DNA from: JAWXBM01 sp964470455 | GTDB taxonomy: Bacteria > Pseudomonadota > Gammaproteobacteria > Xanthomonadales > SZUA-36 | Length of the DNA: 37,785 nucleotides | Direction of reading: 5' to 3' | Assembly (NCBI GenBank): GCA_964470455.1 | Contig: CAYYCX010000032.1 | Location: 1-37,785, forward strand | In this document: positions 7,013 to 15,943 of the stretch, piece by piece | Layout of the letters: every line of letters starts with the position of its first letter | Position numbering within the stretch: the first letter of the stretch is position 1 | Translations under genes and position numbers: made by a program | Notes under the pieces: generated by a model | Seen by the model: the letters and a program-made list of their open reading frames with translations, nothing else | Told to the model about the DNA's origin: nothing | The model's database searches: none

Positions 7013-9450
7013 GTCACCAGGGTTGGTGCCAATGAGCGGTCACGCAGTTCCTTGGCTGCTTCTCGCGAGTAAAACGCCAGTTCATTGCGGAACACGCCCT
7101 GGCCCTTGAAGCGTACCAGCCAGGCGCGAGTGCCATTGAGGACATCCTCGCTGACATCGATATAAAGTCGCCCTGAATCGGCATCGTATGTGGTCACCCA
7201 CGCACCTGATCGCCAGGCGACTCCGTCCACATCGTCGAAATATTCCTCCGGCCAGTCCAGTTCACAATCTTCGACAGCGTTGCTGAGATTCCCGTCCAGG
7301 GCGCAATTGAAGGTGGCGCCGGCGCCGCTTCGGCCCTCAAGGTCGAAAGGCAGACTGTCCTGGGACAGCAGGAATTCCTCGGTCAGTGGCATGATCTCCA
7401 GCTGGTTCTGGATGCGGTAGCTCTGGCTGTAGCGGGGTATTTCAAAGCCGTCGCCATTCACAAAACTCAGGCGGAGGAAACCGCCCTCAAGGCCAGGTGA
7501 GTCCACGCGGCTGCGATCCATCTGGATGGCGACCACGCTGCTCGGTGTGCTGCCACGGCGTTGTGACGTAAGTGCCAGGAAATGCGCGTTCCCGTCATTG
7601 TCATCCGGTGCGCTTGCGCTCAGGGCGACATCGTAGGCGGCGCTGGTCGCCTGTGTTGATGGCGGCGGCAGCAGCGCATCGACAAAACCCTGCAGGTCAT
7701 CGCCACAGCGCGACAACAAACCACCCGGATTGGTATGCGGTTTGCCGTTCTGGCACGACAGCGTGCTTACATTGATGACCGGCCAGTGGAACTGGTTGAA
7801 GTTGCCGGTTTCACTCATTTGCACAAACCAGCCGGGCGCGATTTTCACATGGCCGTTGGTGGTATTGATTTCCACCTCGTAGAACCTCGGGTTGGAGGCG
7901 ATGCTGTCGAGATAACCGCTCTGCACCCACGGGTTCTTGTTGGTATTGAGCAGGTTGTCGGTGCCCTGTACCTCGCCATGGATGCCGTCGCACCAGGGTT
8001 GCTTGGCCTTGTCGCGGGGTGCGGCCGTATCCATGAAGCAAAGCGCCGCGAATCCCGTGTCCTGGTTCTTGCCAGTGTCATAGGTGATGACGATCATGCC
8101 ATTGTCTTTGGCAGCGGCTGAAAAGCCGATCGAGTACAGGTAGTCGCCCGCGGTGCCGCTGTAATCGAACGAGCCATTGGCCTTGTCGTTGTAGGGTTCG
8201 AACAATTGCAGCAGTTGCGCGGCGCGAATCGCGTTCCAGGCGGAATAACCGCCGTAGGTGATGGCCGAATTGAAGTTGGCGTTGTACGGGCCCACCGGGC
8301 CGCAGGGGCTGCTGGATTTCAGCGGCCCGTTGCAGTGGAACGGCGTGGAGCCGTTTACCGTTGAGGTATTGGTGAAATCCAGCAGATCGCGGGGCAGCAG
8401 CCAGGCGTAGCTGGAACTCCAGTCCAGCGTGTTGGAACTGTCGATGTTGCGCAGCAGGCCGATGCCGCCACTGATCACCTTGCGCGGATCGTCATCCGGC
8501 GCTTCGCCGGTGGAGTAGGGCGCGCCCGCCTCCAGCAGCCAGGCTTCCACGCGTTCGTACATGCCCGTACCGGTGTCCGGGTTGGTAACCGCTTCCTGGG
8601 CACTCAGGCAGGCGCGCCGCACGTCGGTGTCGGTCGGGTTGTCGCACAGGCTGGTGACTTCAGATGACTGCGTGCTGGTGGACGCAGTGGCGAAATCACA
8701 ATGCAGGTTCGGGTCATTCAGCGCGGCCAGCTGGCAGGCCTGCAGGTGATACGCCTCGGCCAGCACCGTTGCCCCCTGCACCTGCACGCCATAGTAATAG
8801 TTGAGGATATCGGCCAGCTGCGAGTAGCTGGGGCGGTCATCAAAAAATGTCTGGTAGGTTGGCGAGGCTGTCAGGTAAGGCGCCGCGGTGGCGATGGCGC
8901 ACTGGGTGATCACATTGGCATTGGGCGTGGCGTAGACGGCATTGTGAATCGCGTTCAGGTCCGTGGCGATGCTGCTGAGCACCGAGCTCTGCCACTGCAG
9001 CACGTCGGCTGCAGTGGGAGGCACGGGTGGCGAAAGCGCGGCATTGGCCAGGAATGACCGATAGGTGTTGTACAGGGCGGTAATGTTGTTCACCGGAGCC
9101 TGCAGGGAAGTCTGCAGCTGGGTGCAGGTCTGTTCCTCGATGGCGTTGAGGATTTCCTCGAGGGTGGCGTTGATGGCTTTCAGGTCGGCGTCGATCTCCT
9201 GCAGTTCCGCGCTGATGGCCGCCAGCTGGGTTTCTTCGGAGCCGGAAATGCCTATGGCGGACAGCGCCCAGGCATCGAGATCTGATCCCACTCCGGAGCC
9301 TATGCCTTTAAGCAGGCCGGTGTACACCGTGGTGATGGCGGTGCTTTCCTGGGCCAAGCAAGTGGTGCTGGCGAACAGGATCAGGCCAAGTGCCGGGCCG
9401 AGCCCCTTCCTGAAAATGGTCAATGACATGATAAAGCTCTTGGAAATCAT
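6997..9450 (-). CDS. Large exported protein of unknown function
   Basis: An 817-residue protein that I do not recognise. The start is well supported: GGAGGAAGA lies at 9455-9463, four bases upstream of the ATG. A Sec signal peptide ends LASTTCLAQ near residue 34. Residues about 55-110 are helical and heptad-like (EETQLAAISAELQEIDADLKA, in two halves), with further helical sequence to about 260. A central region rich in Asn, Tyr and Trp follows, then a beta-rich C-terminus ending FRGE. Paired cysteines suggest disulphides. It has its own promoter region, divergent from the sigma factor gene. The helical N-terminus plus beta C-terminus could suit a secreted surface or pore-forming protein, but no diagnostic motif supports that. 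Confidence 0.8.
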   Translation of the reverse strand: MISKSFIMSLTIFRKGLGPALGLILFASTTCLAQESTAITTVYTGLLKGIGSGVGSDLDAWALSAIGISGSEETQLAAISAELQEIDADLKAINATLEEILNAIEEQTCTQLQTSLQAPVNNITALYNTYRSFLANAALSPPVPPTAADVLQWQSSVLSSIATDLNAIHNAVYATPNANVITQCAIATAAPYLTASPTYQTFFDDRPSYSQLADILNYYYGVQVQGATVLAEAYHLQACQLAALNDPNLHCDFATASTSTQSSEVTSLCDNPTDTDVRRACLSAQEAVTNPDTGTGMYERVEAWLLEAGAPYSTGEAPDDDPRKVISGGIGLLRNIDSSNTLDWSSSYAWLLPRDLLDFTNTSTVNGSTPFHCNGPLKSSSPCGPVGPYNANFNSAITYGGYSAWNAIRAAQLLQLFEPYNDKANGSFDYSGTAGDYLYSIGFSAAAKDNGMIVITYDTGKNQDTGFAALCFMDTAAPRDKAKQPWCDGIHGEVQGTDNLLNTNKNPWVQSGYLDSIASNPRFYEVEINTTNGHVKIAPGWFVQMSETGNFNQFHWPVINVSTLSCQNGKPHTNPGGLLSRCGDDLQGFVDALLPPPSTQATSAAYDVALSASAPDDNDGNAHFLALTSQRRGSTPSSVVAIQMDRSRVDSPGLEGGFLRLSFVNGDGFEIPRYSQSYRIQNQLEIMPLTEEFLLSQDSLPFDLEGRSGAGATFNCALDGNLSNAVEDCELDWPEEYFDDVDGVAWRSGAWVTTYDADSGRLYIDVSEDVLNGTRAWLVRFKGQGVFRNELAFYSREAAKELRDRSLAPTLVTFRGE

Positions 9451-9888
9451 CTGATCTTCCTCCGTTACCCAATGTACTCAGAGCCCAGTTCATCGCCAGG
9501 TTGAAGTTACGGGGCCAGAGTCGAGCGCCAGGTTGCAGGTGCTCATCAGCTTGTCGACGGCCCATTTGTACGTGTTGCCATTCCGGCCGACATCACACCT
9601 CGCGTTTCCGGGGAAGGCGCCTGACACGAATCTCGTCTCCAGGGTACAAAGCGCAGGAACTGGCCAGACTCTGCCATTTGTCGCCCGTTTGTCCGTTTTC
9701 ACCCGCGGATCACGCTTTGGTTGCCGGGACGGCAGTGGCAGATTTCCAATCTCCTCACCCACTGCCGGCCGCGGCAGCCCGCCGCGTTGGCGGGCTGCCA
9801 ACTTCCACCTGCAAAAAGGTGATTTGTCAGCAAGCCAGGAGTCTGTACATAATGCAGCCATGCAAGTCATCTGAAGATTCGCGTCCTG
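9451..9888. other. Divergent intergenic region, 438 bases
   Basis: This region separates the exported-protein gene on the minus strand from the sigma factor gene on the plus strand. It holds the ribosome-binding site of the former and a candidate promoter for the latter. A 126-codon minus-strand reading frame (9490-9870) lacks convincing protein character and a ribosome-binding site. I see no tRNA, repeat array or mobile element here. Confidence 0.5.
9824..9853 (+). promoter_or_regulatory. Candidate promoter of the ECF sigma factor gene
   Basis: TTGTCA at 9824-9829 is followed 18 bases later by CATAAT (9848-9853); TACATA at a 16-base spacing is an alternative -10. The sigma gene ATG at 9889 lies 35 bases downstream. 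The match suggests housekeeping transcription of the operon. It is a pattern match only. Confidence 0.45.
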
Positions 9889-10443
9889 ATGAACAAAGAC
9901 CTGACCGGTGTCATCAACGAGCTGAACAACTCAACGGATGCCATCGAGAAAGCCTTGCCGCTGGTGTACAACGAGCTGCGCGCCATCGCGGCCGTTCAGC
10001 TGCGCCAGGAGCGCGCCGGTCACACGCTGCTGACCACCGACCTGGTCCACGAAGCCTACCTGCGCCTGTTCGACGGCAACCAGTCCAGGTTCAATGACAA
10101 GAGGCATTTCTTCGCAACTGCCGCCCTGGCCATGCGCCGGATACTGGTGGATCACGCGCGCAGGAAAAACGCAGCCAAGCGGACTGATCCCGAAGACGGC
10201 ATTCCGGTGGCAGACAGGCCGGCACTCGGGCCACAACTTTCCATCGCTGAAGTGCTGGACCTGGACATGGCGCTCGAACTGATGGAATCGCTGGACAGCC
10301 GGCAATGCCAGATTGTCCATCTCCGGGTGTTTGCCGGGCTCACCGGCAAGGAAACCGCTGAACTGATGGGCCTTTCAGAACGCACCGTTGCCCGCGAATG
10401 GTTCAGCGCCAAAGCCTGGCTGAGGGAGCAGGTCGGGCGGTGA
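9889..10443 (+). CDS. ECF-family RNA polymerase sigma factor (Sigma70_ECF/TIGR02999 type)
   Basis: A 184-residue extracytoplasmic-function sigma factor of the PF07638 subgroup. Region 2 spans about residues 20-95, with LPLVYNELRAIAA, LVHEAYLRLF and the FFATAALAMRRILVDHARR segment. Region 4 (about 125-182) has the helix-turn-helix LTGKETAELMGLSERTVARE. Most ECF factors carry acidic residues just before the LVQE-like segment; here the sequence is T49-T50-D51 before LVHEAY. The factor is followed directly by a Ser/Thr kinase and no anti-sigma gene is visible. In the EcfP/PknT pair of Vibrio, kinase phosphorylation of a threonine supplies the missing charge, so phospho-activation is likely but unproven here. 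The ribosome-binding site is weak. Confidence 0.92.
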   Translation: MNKDLTGVINELNNSTDAIEKALPLVYNELRAIAAVQLRQERAGHTLLTTDLVHEAYLRLFDGNQSRFNDKRHFFATAALAMRRILVDHARRKNAAKRTDPEDGIPVADRPALGPQLSIAEVLDLDMALELMESLDSRQCQIVHLRVFAGLTGKETAELMGLSERTVAREWFSAKAWLREQVGR

Positions 10444-13334
10444 GCCCGCAATCCACACCGCCCGCTACCGCGGCCGCCAAAGACTACCTGCGAATCAAGG
10501 AACTGCTGTGTGAGCTGGCAGACCTCACGCCAGCCGAACGCGAACCCAGAGCCAGAAGCCTGCTGCAGAATGAACCGGTATTGCTGGAACGGATATTGAA
10601 CTTGTTGCGTGGGCTTCAGCAGGAAGAGACGTTTCTGGAGCAGGACCTGCCCGGCCTGGTAGGCCTCGAAGCATTGCGGATGGAAAGTGCAGATACGGAC
10701 GACAAAGACCGCATGCCAGGTGCCAGCATTGGCCACTTCCGCATCCTCGACCGCCTGGGTGAAGGCGGCATGGCGGTGGTTTACCGGGCGCGCCAGACTG
10801 AGCCGATCGAGCGACAGGTGGCGCTGAAAGTCATCAGCGCTCACGCTACATCGGTGCAGCGCACACGTTTCGAACGGGAGTGCAGCACACTGGCGCGTTT
10901 TTCCCATCCCAATGTTGCAGTGATGTACGAGTCCGGGGTCAGCCCGGCCGGCGAACCTTATGTGGCGATGGAACTGGTGGAAGGGTTGCCGATTTCGGAC
11001 TGGTGCCGTTTGCACAAAGTGCCCCTGCCGCAGCGCATCCAGTTGTTCGTTGAAGCCTGCCAGGGGCTAACTCATGCGCACGGCAAAGGTATCCTGCATC
11101 GTGACATCAAACCTTCCAACCTGCTGGTTACCGAGGTGGATGGCAAAGCCATGGTCAAGGTCATAGACTTCGGTATCGCTGCCGCACTGACGCCGGGTAT
11201 CGACCAGTTGGCCAATATCACCGGCCAGCAGCTGATTGGTACGCCGGCTTACATGAGCCCCGAATCGGTGCTCATTCACGACCGCCAGTCACTGGACGCA
11301 CGCAGCGATGTGTATTCGCTGGGCGTGGTGCTGTTTGAACTGCTGTGTGGCAAACGCCCGTATGACGCATTTGACCTGCCACTGGCAGACTGGCTGGGCA
11401 TGCTTTCAACCCGCTCCGCGCCTCACATGCGCCAGGTTTTCCGGCAACTCAGCAGCGAAGAACAGCAGAATATCGCTGAACATGCCCAGACCGGACCCAA
11501 ACGCCTGGCCCGAATGCTCACTTCTGATCTCGATGCCATCGTCAGCAAGGCGCTTGAACTGGAACCGGAGCGGCGTTATGCGTCCTCCAACGAGCTGGCA
11601 CTTGACCTGCGCCGGTATCTGATTGGTTCCGCGGTGAGCGCCCATGCACCGCGAAGGATCTACCTGGCCCGCAAGTTCCTGCGGCGGCACTGGGTTGGAG
11701 CCAGCGTGGCGATACTGCTGTTGTTGACACTGGCAGGTGGCATCATCGCCCGCGAGCTGGAGGTTCGCCAGACGCGTCTCGCGCTGGAGGAATCACAGGC
11801 CATTTCCGACTTCCTGGTGGATCTGCTGGAACATGCCAGCCCACTGCGCACCAGTGGCGAGGAAGTGACGCTGCAGGACATCATTGATAACGGCACCGAT
11901 GAACTGTCCGACCGGTTTGCCGACAAGCCGCTGGTAAAGGCCCGGCTGCTGCACACCCTGGGCAGGGTTTACGGTGAACGTGGCGAGTATCTCAAGGGCA
12001 GCACCCTGCTGGAACAGTCCCTTGCCCTGCTGGATCGCGCCGGTTCGGACGACCTGGATGAACGCATACGCGTGCTCTCCGACCTGGGTGTGGCCCTGCG
12101 GCGCCAGGGCCGGCTGGATGAGTCCGAATCGGTACTGCTGCGGGCACAGAGCCTGACCTCGGAAATGGAACCCCAGGATCCATTGCTGAATGCCGACGTG
12201 GCCAACAGCCTGGGCAATTTTTATGTGCTCAGTGAATCCTGGGAAAAGGCTGAGAAACAGCACCTGTTGGCCCTGCAACTGCGTGAAGCCAACCTGCCTG
12301 CCGGAGACCTGCAGATCACTGCCTCGCGCAACAATGTGGCAACGGTACTGATCAACAGCTGGCAGTTGGAACGCGCTTTGCCTTACGCGCAGAGAACCTT
12401 TGAAGAATGGCAGCACAATCTCCCGCCGGAACATCCGTGGATCAGCGTCGCCCGCAATAACCTCGCCGTGGCCCTGGAGCGTCTGGGCCGAAGGGAAGAG
12501 TCCCTGCGGCTTTCCATGGATGCACTGGCCGAAGCGCAGCAGCGCCTGGGCCCTGACCATCCGGATATTTCAGACCTGTGGCGGAATCTCAGCGTGGTGC
12601 TGGGCGAATTCGGCCGGCACGATGAGTCAGTTGATGCGATGCAGCAGCATGTCCGTATCCTGGCGGAATCACTGGGCCCCGATGCTCCCCGGACCCTGGG
12701 GGCCGAACGAAGGTTGGTGAATTTGTCCTTTCTCGAACAGGACTACGAACAGACTCTGGCCGGCCTGGACTCGATTCTGGAAAGACTGAAAAAGGCCGAG
12801 CCGGATTCCAGCCTGGAAGCGGCGTTGAACCTGGATCGCGCCAATACCCTGATTGAGCTGGGGCGCTATGAAGAAGCCGCGGACACACTCGGTTCCCTGG
12901 CAGGATTGTCGATTGGCAACCAGTACAGGCTGCGGCGATTGCGGGCCAAACTGATGGGAGAGATGGGACACCCGGAACAGGCCATTGCCGAACTGCTCAG
13001 CCTGCAGGAAGAGACATCAGCCAGCTTGCCCCAATACAACCAGAACCACGGGTACATACTCAACAGCCTGGCCCGTGAAGCCCTGGCCGCTGGAGACCTC
13101 GTACGCGCTTTGTCGTGGGCGAAGGAAAACCTGCAATTCTGGCAGAAAGTAAACCAAACGCTGTCGATATACATGGCCACCGAATTACTCGGCAAGGTAT
13201 ATCTGGCCAATGGTGAAACAGGCGCCGGATTGGAATTGCTGGAGCAGGCAGTCGCCGGCTACCGCTCTCACCTGCCTGTTATGCACCCGATAATCCTCGA
13301 AGCTGAAGCCAACCTGGCTGCCAGCCGACCCTGA
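10440..13334 (+). CDS. Membrane Ser/Thr protein kinase with C-terminal TPRs
   Basis: A 964-residue Hanks-type kinase. I choose GTG at 10440, which overlaps the sigma factor stop (GTGA) and has GAGGGAG about 10 bases upstream; an in-frame ATG at 10398 would run deep into the sigma gene. The kinase domain covers about 98-375: glycine loop LGEGGMAVVYRAR, VALKV lysine, catalytic HRDIKPSN near 219, DFG in VIDFGIA, and GTPAYMSPES. One membrane segment lies at about 418-438 (ASVAILLLLTLAGGII). The periplasmic part is a run of TPRs, for example LLEQSLALLDRAG and LEQAVAGYRSHLPVMHP. The likely partner is the sigma factor. The TPR region may sense an envelope protein. Confidence 0.93.
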   Translation: MSPQSTPPATAAAKDYLRIKELLCELADLTPAEREPRARSLLQNEPVLLERILNLLRGLQQEETFLEQDLPGLVGLEALRMESADTDDKDRMPGASIGHFRILDRLGEGGMAVVYRARQTEPIERQVALKVISAHATSVQRTRFERECSTLARFSHPNVAVMYESGVSPAGEPYVAMELVEGLPISDWCRLHKVPLPQRIQLFVEACQGLTHAHGKGILHRDIKPSNLLVTEVDGKAMVKVIDFGIAAALTPGIDQLANITGQQLIGTPAYMSPESVLIHDRQSLDARSDVYSLGVVLFELLCGKRPYDAFDLPLADWLGMLSTRSAPHMRQVFRQLSSEEQQNIAEHAQTGPKRLARMLTSDLDAIVSKALELEPERRYASSNELALDLRRYLIGSAVSAHAPRRIYLARKFLRRHWVGASVAILLLLTLAGGIIARELEVRQTRLALEESQAISDFLVDLLEHASPLRTSGEEVTLQDIIDNGTDELSDRFADKPLVKARLLHTLGRVYGERGEYLKGSTLLEQSLALLDRAGSDDLDERIRVLSDLGVALRRQGRLDESESVLLRAQSLTSEMEPQDPLLNADVANSLGNFYVLSESWEKAEKQHLLALQLREANLPAGDLQITASRNNVATVLINSWQLERALPYAQRTFEEWQHNLPPEHPWISVARNNLAVALERLGRREESLRLSMDALAEAQQRLGPDHPDISDLWRNLSVVLGEFGRHDESVDAMQQHVRILAESLGPDAPRTLGAERRLVNLSFLEQDYEQTLAGLDSILERLKKAEPDSSLEAALNLDRANTLIELGRYEEAADTLGSLAGLSIGNQYRLRRLRAKLMGEMGHPEQAIAELLSLQEETSASLPQYNQNHGYILNSLAREALAAGDLVRALSWAKENLQFWQKVNQTLSIYMATELLGKVYLANGETGAGLELLEQAVAGYRSHLPVMHPIILEAEANLAASRP

Positions 13335-13430
13335 CACTCCTGAATTTCCCCAGGCCGGTGCCACCTTCAAGGGGCAGGTCAAAATCCGGGATGGCGTAGT
13401 TTCCCCACGCTTCGCGCTTTACGGCTCATA

Positions 13431-13450
13431 CGCATGGCACCGGCCATGCG
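13431..13450 (+). other. Inverted repeat upstream of the six-Cys protein gene
   Basis: CGCATGGC and GCCATGCG form a perfect 8-bp stem around the loop ACCG, 28 bases before the ATG at 13479. It lies in the 144-base gap after the kinase gene. It could be a weak terminator/attenuator or an operator; no T-run follows. Confidence 0.35.
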
Positions 13451-13478
13451 TCAACCAAACCAAGATGGGGAAACCGAG

Positions 13479-14126
13479 ATGAAACAGTATTCTTTGATCA
13501 AGCCAGCCCATTGGACATTTGCACTGGTAGTACTTGCCGCAATCTCTGTGGGCATTGCCGCACCTGCCGGTGCGCAGGCAGCGACCAAGCGCTACACCAA
13601 TGAAGCCGATTACTGCAAAGGCAAGCAGCAGAATGGCGATCCCAACCCCTGCGCGGCCCTGGTGTATGCCGATGCCACCACCAATTACTACGTCAACAAG
13701 GTCTCAGTCCAGGCTCGCGGCGAGGATAACCAGAACTGGGACAAGAATTCCAATTGTCTTGGTTATTCCACCGAGAACACCATGGATATCCGCGCTGATG
13801 AATATGGTGTTTTCATCCTGCCGGCACCCTGTTCCTACAAGCTCACCATCCATATTGGCGGAGGCGACAGCAAGTCCCAGGACGTATTCCTGTCGCCCGG
13901 TTGTGAACTGGTACTGGAATCCAAGGGCACAACGCTGAACGACAACACGCCCAAGGTGAAAAAAGTGGAGTGGACCGATGAAGCCAAAAAACTGTATGCC
14001 AGTAAAACACCACCCGTCACCGTCAGCAAATCCGATGTCAGCGATGGCATGTTCCACCATGCCATGGGCGGCAGCGCCAAGCACTATTGCAACAAGGACG
14101 ACAACGCCAACAAGAACTTCAACTGA
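13479..14126 (+). CDS. Small exported six-cysteine protein, unknown function
   Basis: A 215-residue protein that I do not recognise. The ATG at 13479 (MKQYSLIK) is preferred over an in-frame ATG at 13434 because GATGGGGA lies just upstream and the resulting Sec signal peptide, ending APAGAQA near residue 34, is normal. The mature protein has six cysteines, in DYCKG, NPCAAL, SNCLGY, APCSY, PGCEL and HYCNK, suggesting up to three disulphides. The central part (TMDIRADEYGVFILPAPCSY) looks beta-rich, and the end is Asn/Asp/Lys rich. It lies between the kinase and the secretin-like gene, which suggests a role in the same envelope process. Confidence 0.75.
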   Translation: MKQYSLIKPAHWTFALVVLAAISVGIAAPAGAQAATKRYTNEADYCKGKQQNGDPNPCAALVYADATTNYYVNKVSVQARGEDNQNWDKNSNCLGYSTENTMDIRADEYGVFILPAPCSYKLTIHIGGGDSKSQDVFLSPGCELVLESKGTTLNDNTPKVKKVEWTDEAKKLYASKTPPVTVSKSDVSDGMFHHAMGGSAKHYCNKDDNANKNFN

Positions 14127-14159
14127 CACGGCCAGGTAAGTAAACGACACGCACAGGCA

Positions 14160-14177
14160 CGGCTGCCGATGCAGCCG
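14160..14177 (+). other. Short hairpin before the secretin-like gene
   Basis: CGGCTGC and GCAGCCG form a perfect 7-bp stem on a CGAT loop, between the six-Cys protein stop and the GTGAGGAG ribosome-binding site (14196-14203) of the next gene. It could lower expression of the downstream gene relative to the upstream one. No T-run follows. Confidence 0.3.
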
Positions 14178-14211
14178 CCGCCTGAACAGGGTCTTGTGAG
14201 GAGCCCCAGTC

Positions 14212-15795
14212 ATGTCCATCAGAACTACGTCCGGGCGACGAGTTTACGGCTGCAGATTCAAGCGCGCCAGGGTCAATCATCGAGGGCTTGGCCCGGTGCT
14301 GCTGGCTTTCTGCAGCCTGGCGCTCAGCTCCTGCTCCACGCAAAAGACCCTGTCCAACCCGGAACTGCAGGATTTGATGAACCGTTATGAGCAGCAGTCA
14401 GCCAAACTCGAAATCCAGCGCCAGACAGAACAACAGCGCGGTATTCATCGGCTGGAAATCAGCAACCCCGGTGCTCCATTGCTGCAACAACAGGTCACTG
14501 CCAGCCTGGACCAGGCGCACATCGGCGCGGTGATTGAAAAACTGCAAGTGCCCTATGTGCTGAACGAAGTGACGAAAATTACCGGGCGGGTCACTGCCGA
14601 GTTCCAGCAATTGCCGATCGTGGAAGCTCTGGCGGCCATACTTGAGCCGGCGCACTTGCAGGCCAGCTTCACTACTAACCTCGTTACCATTTCCCGTAAA
14701 CCCCAGGTGGACCTGAGCATGGTGGCAGGCGATGACTACGTGTTCCACAAGCGCATTCTGCGCTATGCCGATACCCGCGCCCTGGAACCCATCCTGTCCA
14801 TGCTGCTGATGGATGACAGCGATTCCGATGATGACGATGATGACAGCGACGATGACTATGACACCAGCACGGAATCGGATGTTGAGTCGGGTGACAGCAG
14901 TTCTTCCGAAGGCACCATATCCCCGACCAAGAGCTTCAGTTATGCGCCCATCCATGCGGAAAATGCCATCCTGCTGAAAGGTCCTTCGGCCGATGTCAAA
15001 AATGCAATGGAAATACTGAACGCCATCGATACCGACAATGGTCATATCATGATCGAGGCCATGGTGCTGCAATTCAGTGCCAGTGACCTGCTGGAGATCG
15101 GCACCCGCATCAGTGGCGGCGCCAGCGGCAGCGTCAGCGATGCCAGCATCGACTGGGCCAGCATGATCGGTGAAACCATTGCTTTCACCAACCTGGCCGG
15201 AGCGGCCAATACGCGCACTTTCCGTGCAGCGATCTCCATGCTGATGCAAACCGACGCAGCGCGCGTTGTGGCGCGCCCTTACATGGCAGTGGTGTCCGGG
15301 CAGCAGGCCAAGATTGACGTGGCTGAAGATCGATATGTAACCACCTTCACCGAAAATTCGGGCGATGTCACGCTGGAGCCGGTAACCAGTGGCGTCATCA
15401 TGACGATAACACCTTTCCTGCTGCCCGAAGAACAGATTCGCATGGACCTGGATGTCAGCGTGTCGCGTTTCGTGCCCACCCTGGACAACGTTGCCCTGGC
15501 TCGCAGCCGCAGCTCAGCCACTTCGATGATGCGCATAGGTTCCGGCGAAACCCTGGTGATTGGCGGCCTGATGGCCGAACAGTCCAGCAACGGCGTTGCC
15601 GGAATACCGGGCTTGAGATCCATACCCGGGCTGAATCTATTGTTTGGCGAGAGAGTGCGATCTGATGAACAGCGTCGCCTGTTGATTTACATTACGCCTT
15701 ACATCTGGCAACCCGGCATGGACACACCCATGGATGCAAAGCAGGATCTGGAAAAATTCATCGAGAACCAGCCCGGCTTTTCGTCCGTCGAATGA
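14212..15795 (+). CDS. Secretin-like outer-membrane lipoprotein
   Basis: A 527-residue secretin-family (GspD/PilQ type) protein. It has a long n-region and a lipobox, LALSSC, with the lipidated cysteine at residue 41. An STN/N0-like domain follows at about 85-160 (IGAVIEKLQVPYVLNEV). An N1-type domain (YVFHKRILRYADTRALEPILSMLL...NAILLKGPSADVKNAMEIL) is interrupted by an acidic Asp/Ser insert at about 201-236. The secretin beta domain covers about 277-515, including VVARPYMAVVSGQQAKIDV and the signature GIPGLRSIPGLNLLFGER. A good ribosome-binding site lies 8 bases upstream. No type II, III or IV-pilus genes are nearby, so the partner machinery is unknown. Being a lipoprotein, it may reach the outer membrane without a pilotin. 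Confidence 0.9.
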   Translation: MSIRTTSGRRVYGCRFKRARVNHRGLGPVLLAFCSLALSSCSTQKTLSNPELQDLMNRYEQQSAKLEIQRQTEQQRGIHRLEISNPGAPLLQQQVTASLDQAHIGAVIEKLQVPYVLNEVTKITGRVTAEFQQLPIVEALAAILEPAHLQASFTTNLVTISRKPQVDLSMVAGDDYVFHKRILRYADTRALEPILSMLLMDDSDSDDDDDDSDDDYDTSTESDVESGDSSSSEGTISPTKSFSYAPIHAENAILLKGPSADVKNAMEILNAIDTDNGHIMIEAMVLQFSASDLLEIGTRISGGASGSVSDASIDWASMIGETIAFTNLAGAANTRTFRAAISMLMQTDAARVVARPYMAVVSGQQAKIDVAEDRYVTTFTENSGDVTLEPVTSGVIMTITPFLLPEEQIRMDLDVSVSRFVPTLDNVALARSRSSATSMMRIGSGETLVIGGLMAEQSSNGVAGIPGLRSIPGLNLLFGERVRSDEQRRLLIYITPYIWQPGMDTPMDAKQDLEKFIENQPGFSSVE

Positions 15796-15943
15796 CTGCT
15801 GTGATCGATGACTTCGCGATGTATTTGTTGACTGGTTGAACCATGGTACCCGGTATCATTGCAACCAGGGCCGGCGCCACCTGGCAACATGCAGTTGTTC
15901 ATGCTTGCTACGCTACCGATGGCACCAGGGGGAGCTCAGCGCG

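Noticed and set aside
9490..9870. 126-codon minus-strand frame in the divergent gap
   Set aside because: No ribosome-binding site, odd composition, and it covers the promoter region of the sigma factor gene. The phrase NGNTYKWAVDKLMSTCNLALDSG is suggestive of a gene remnant but too short to support one.
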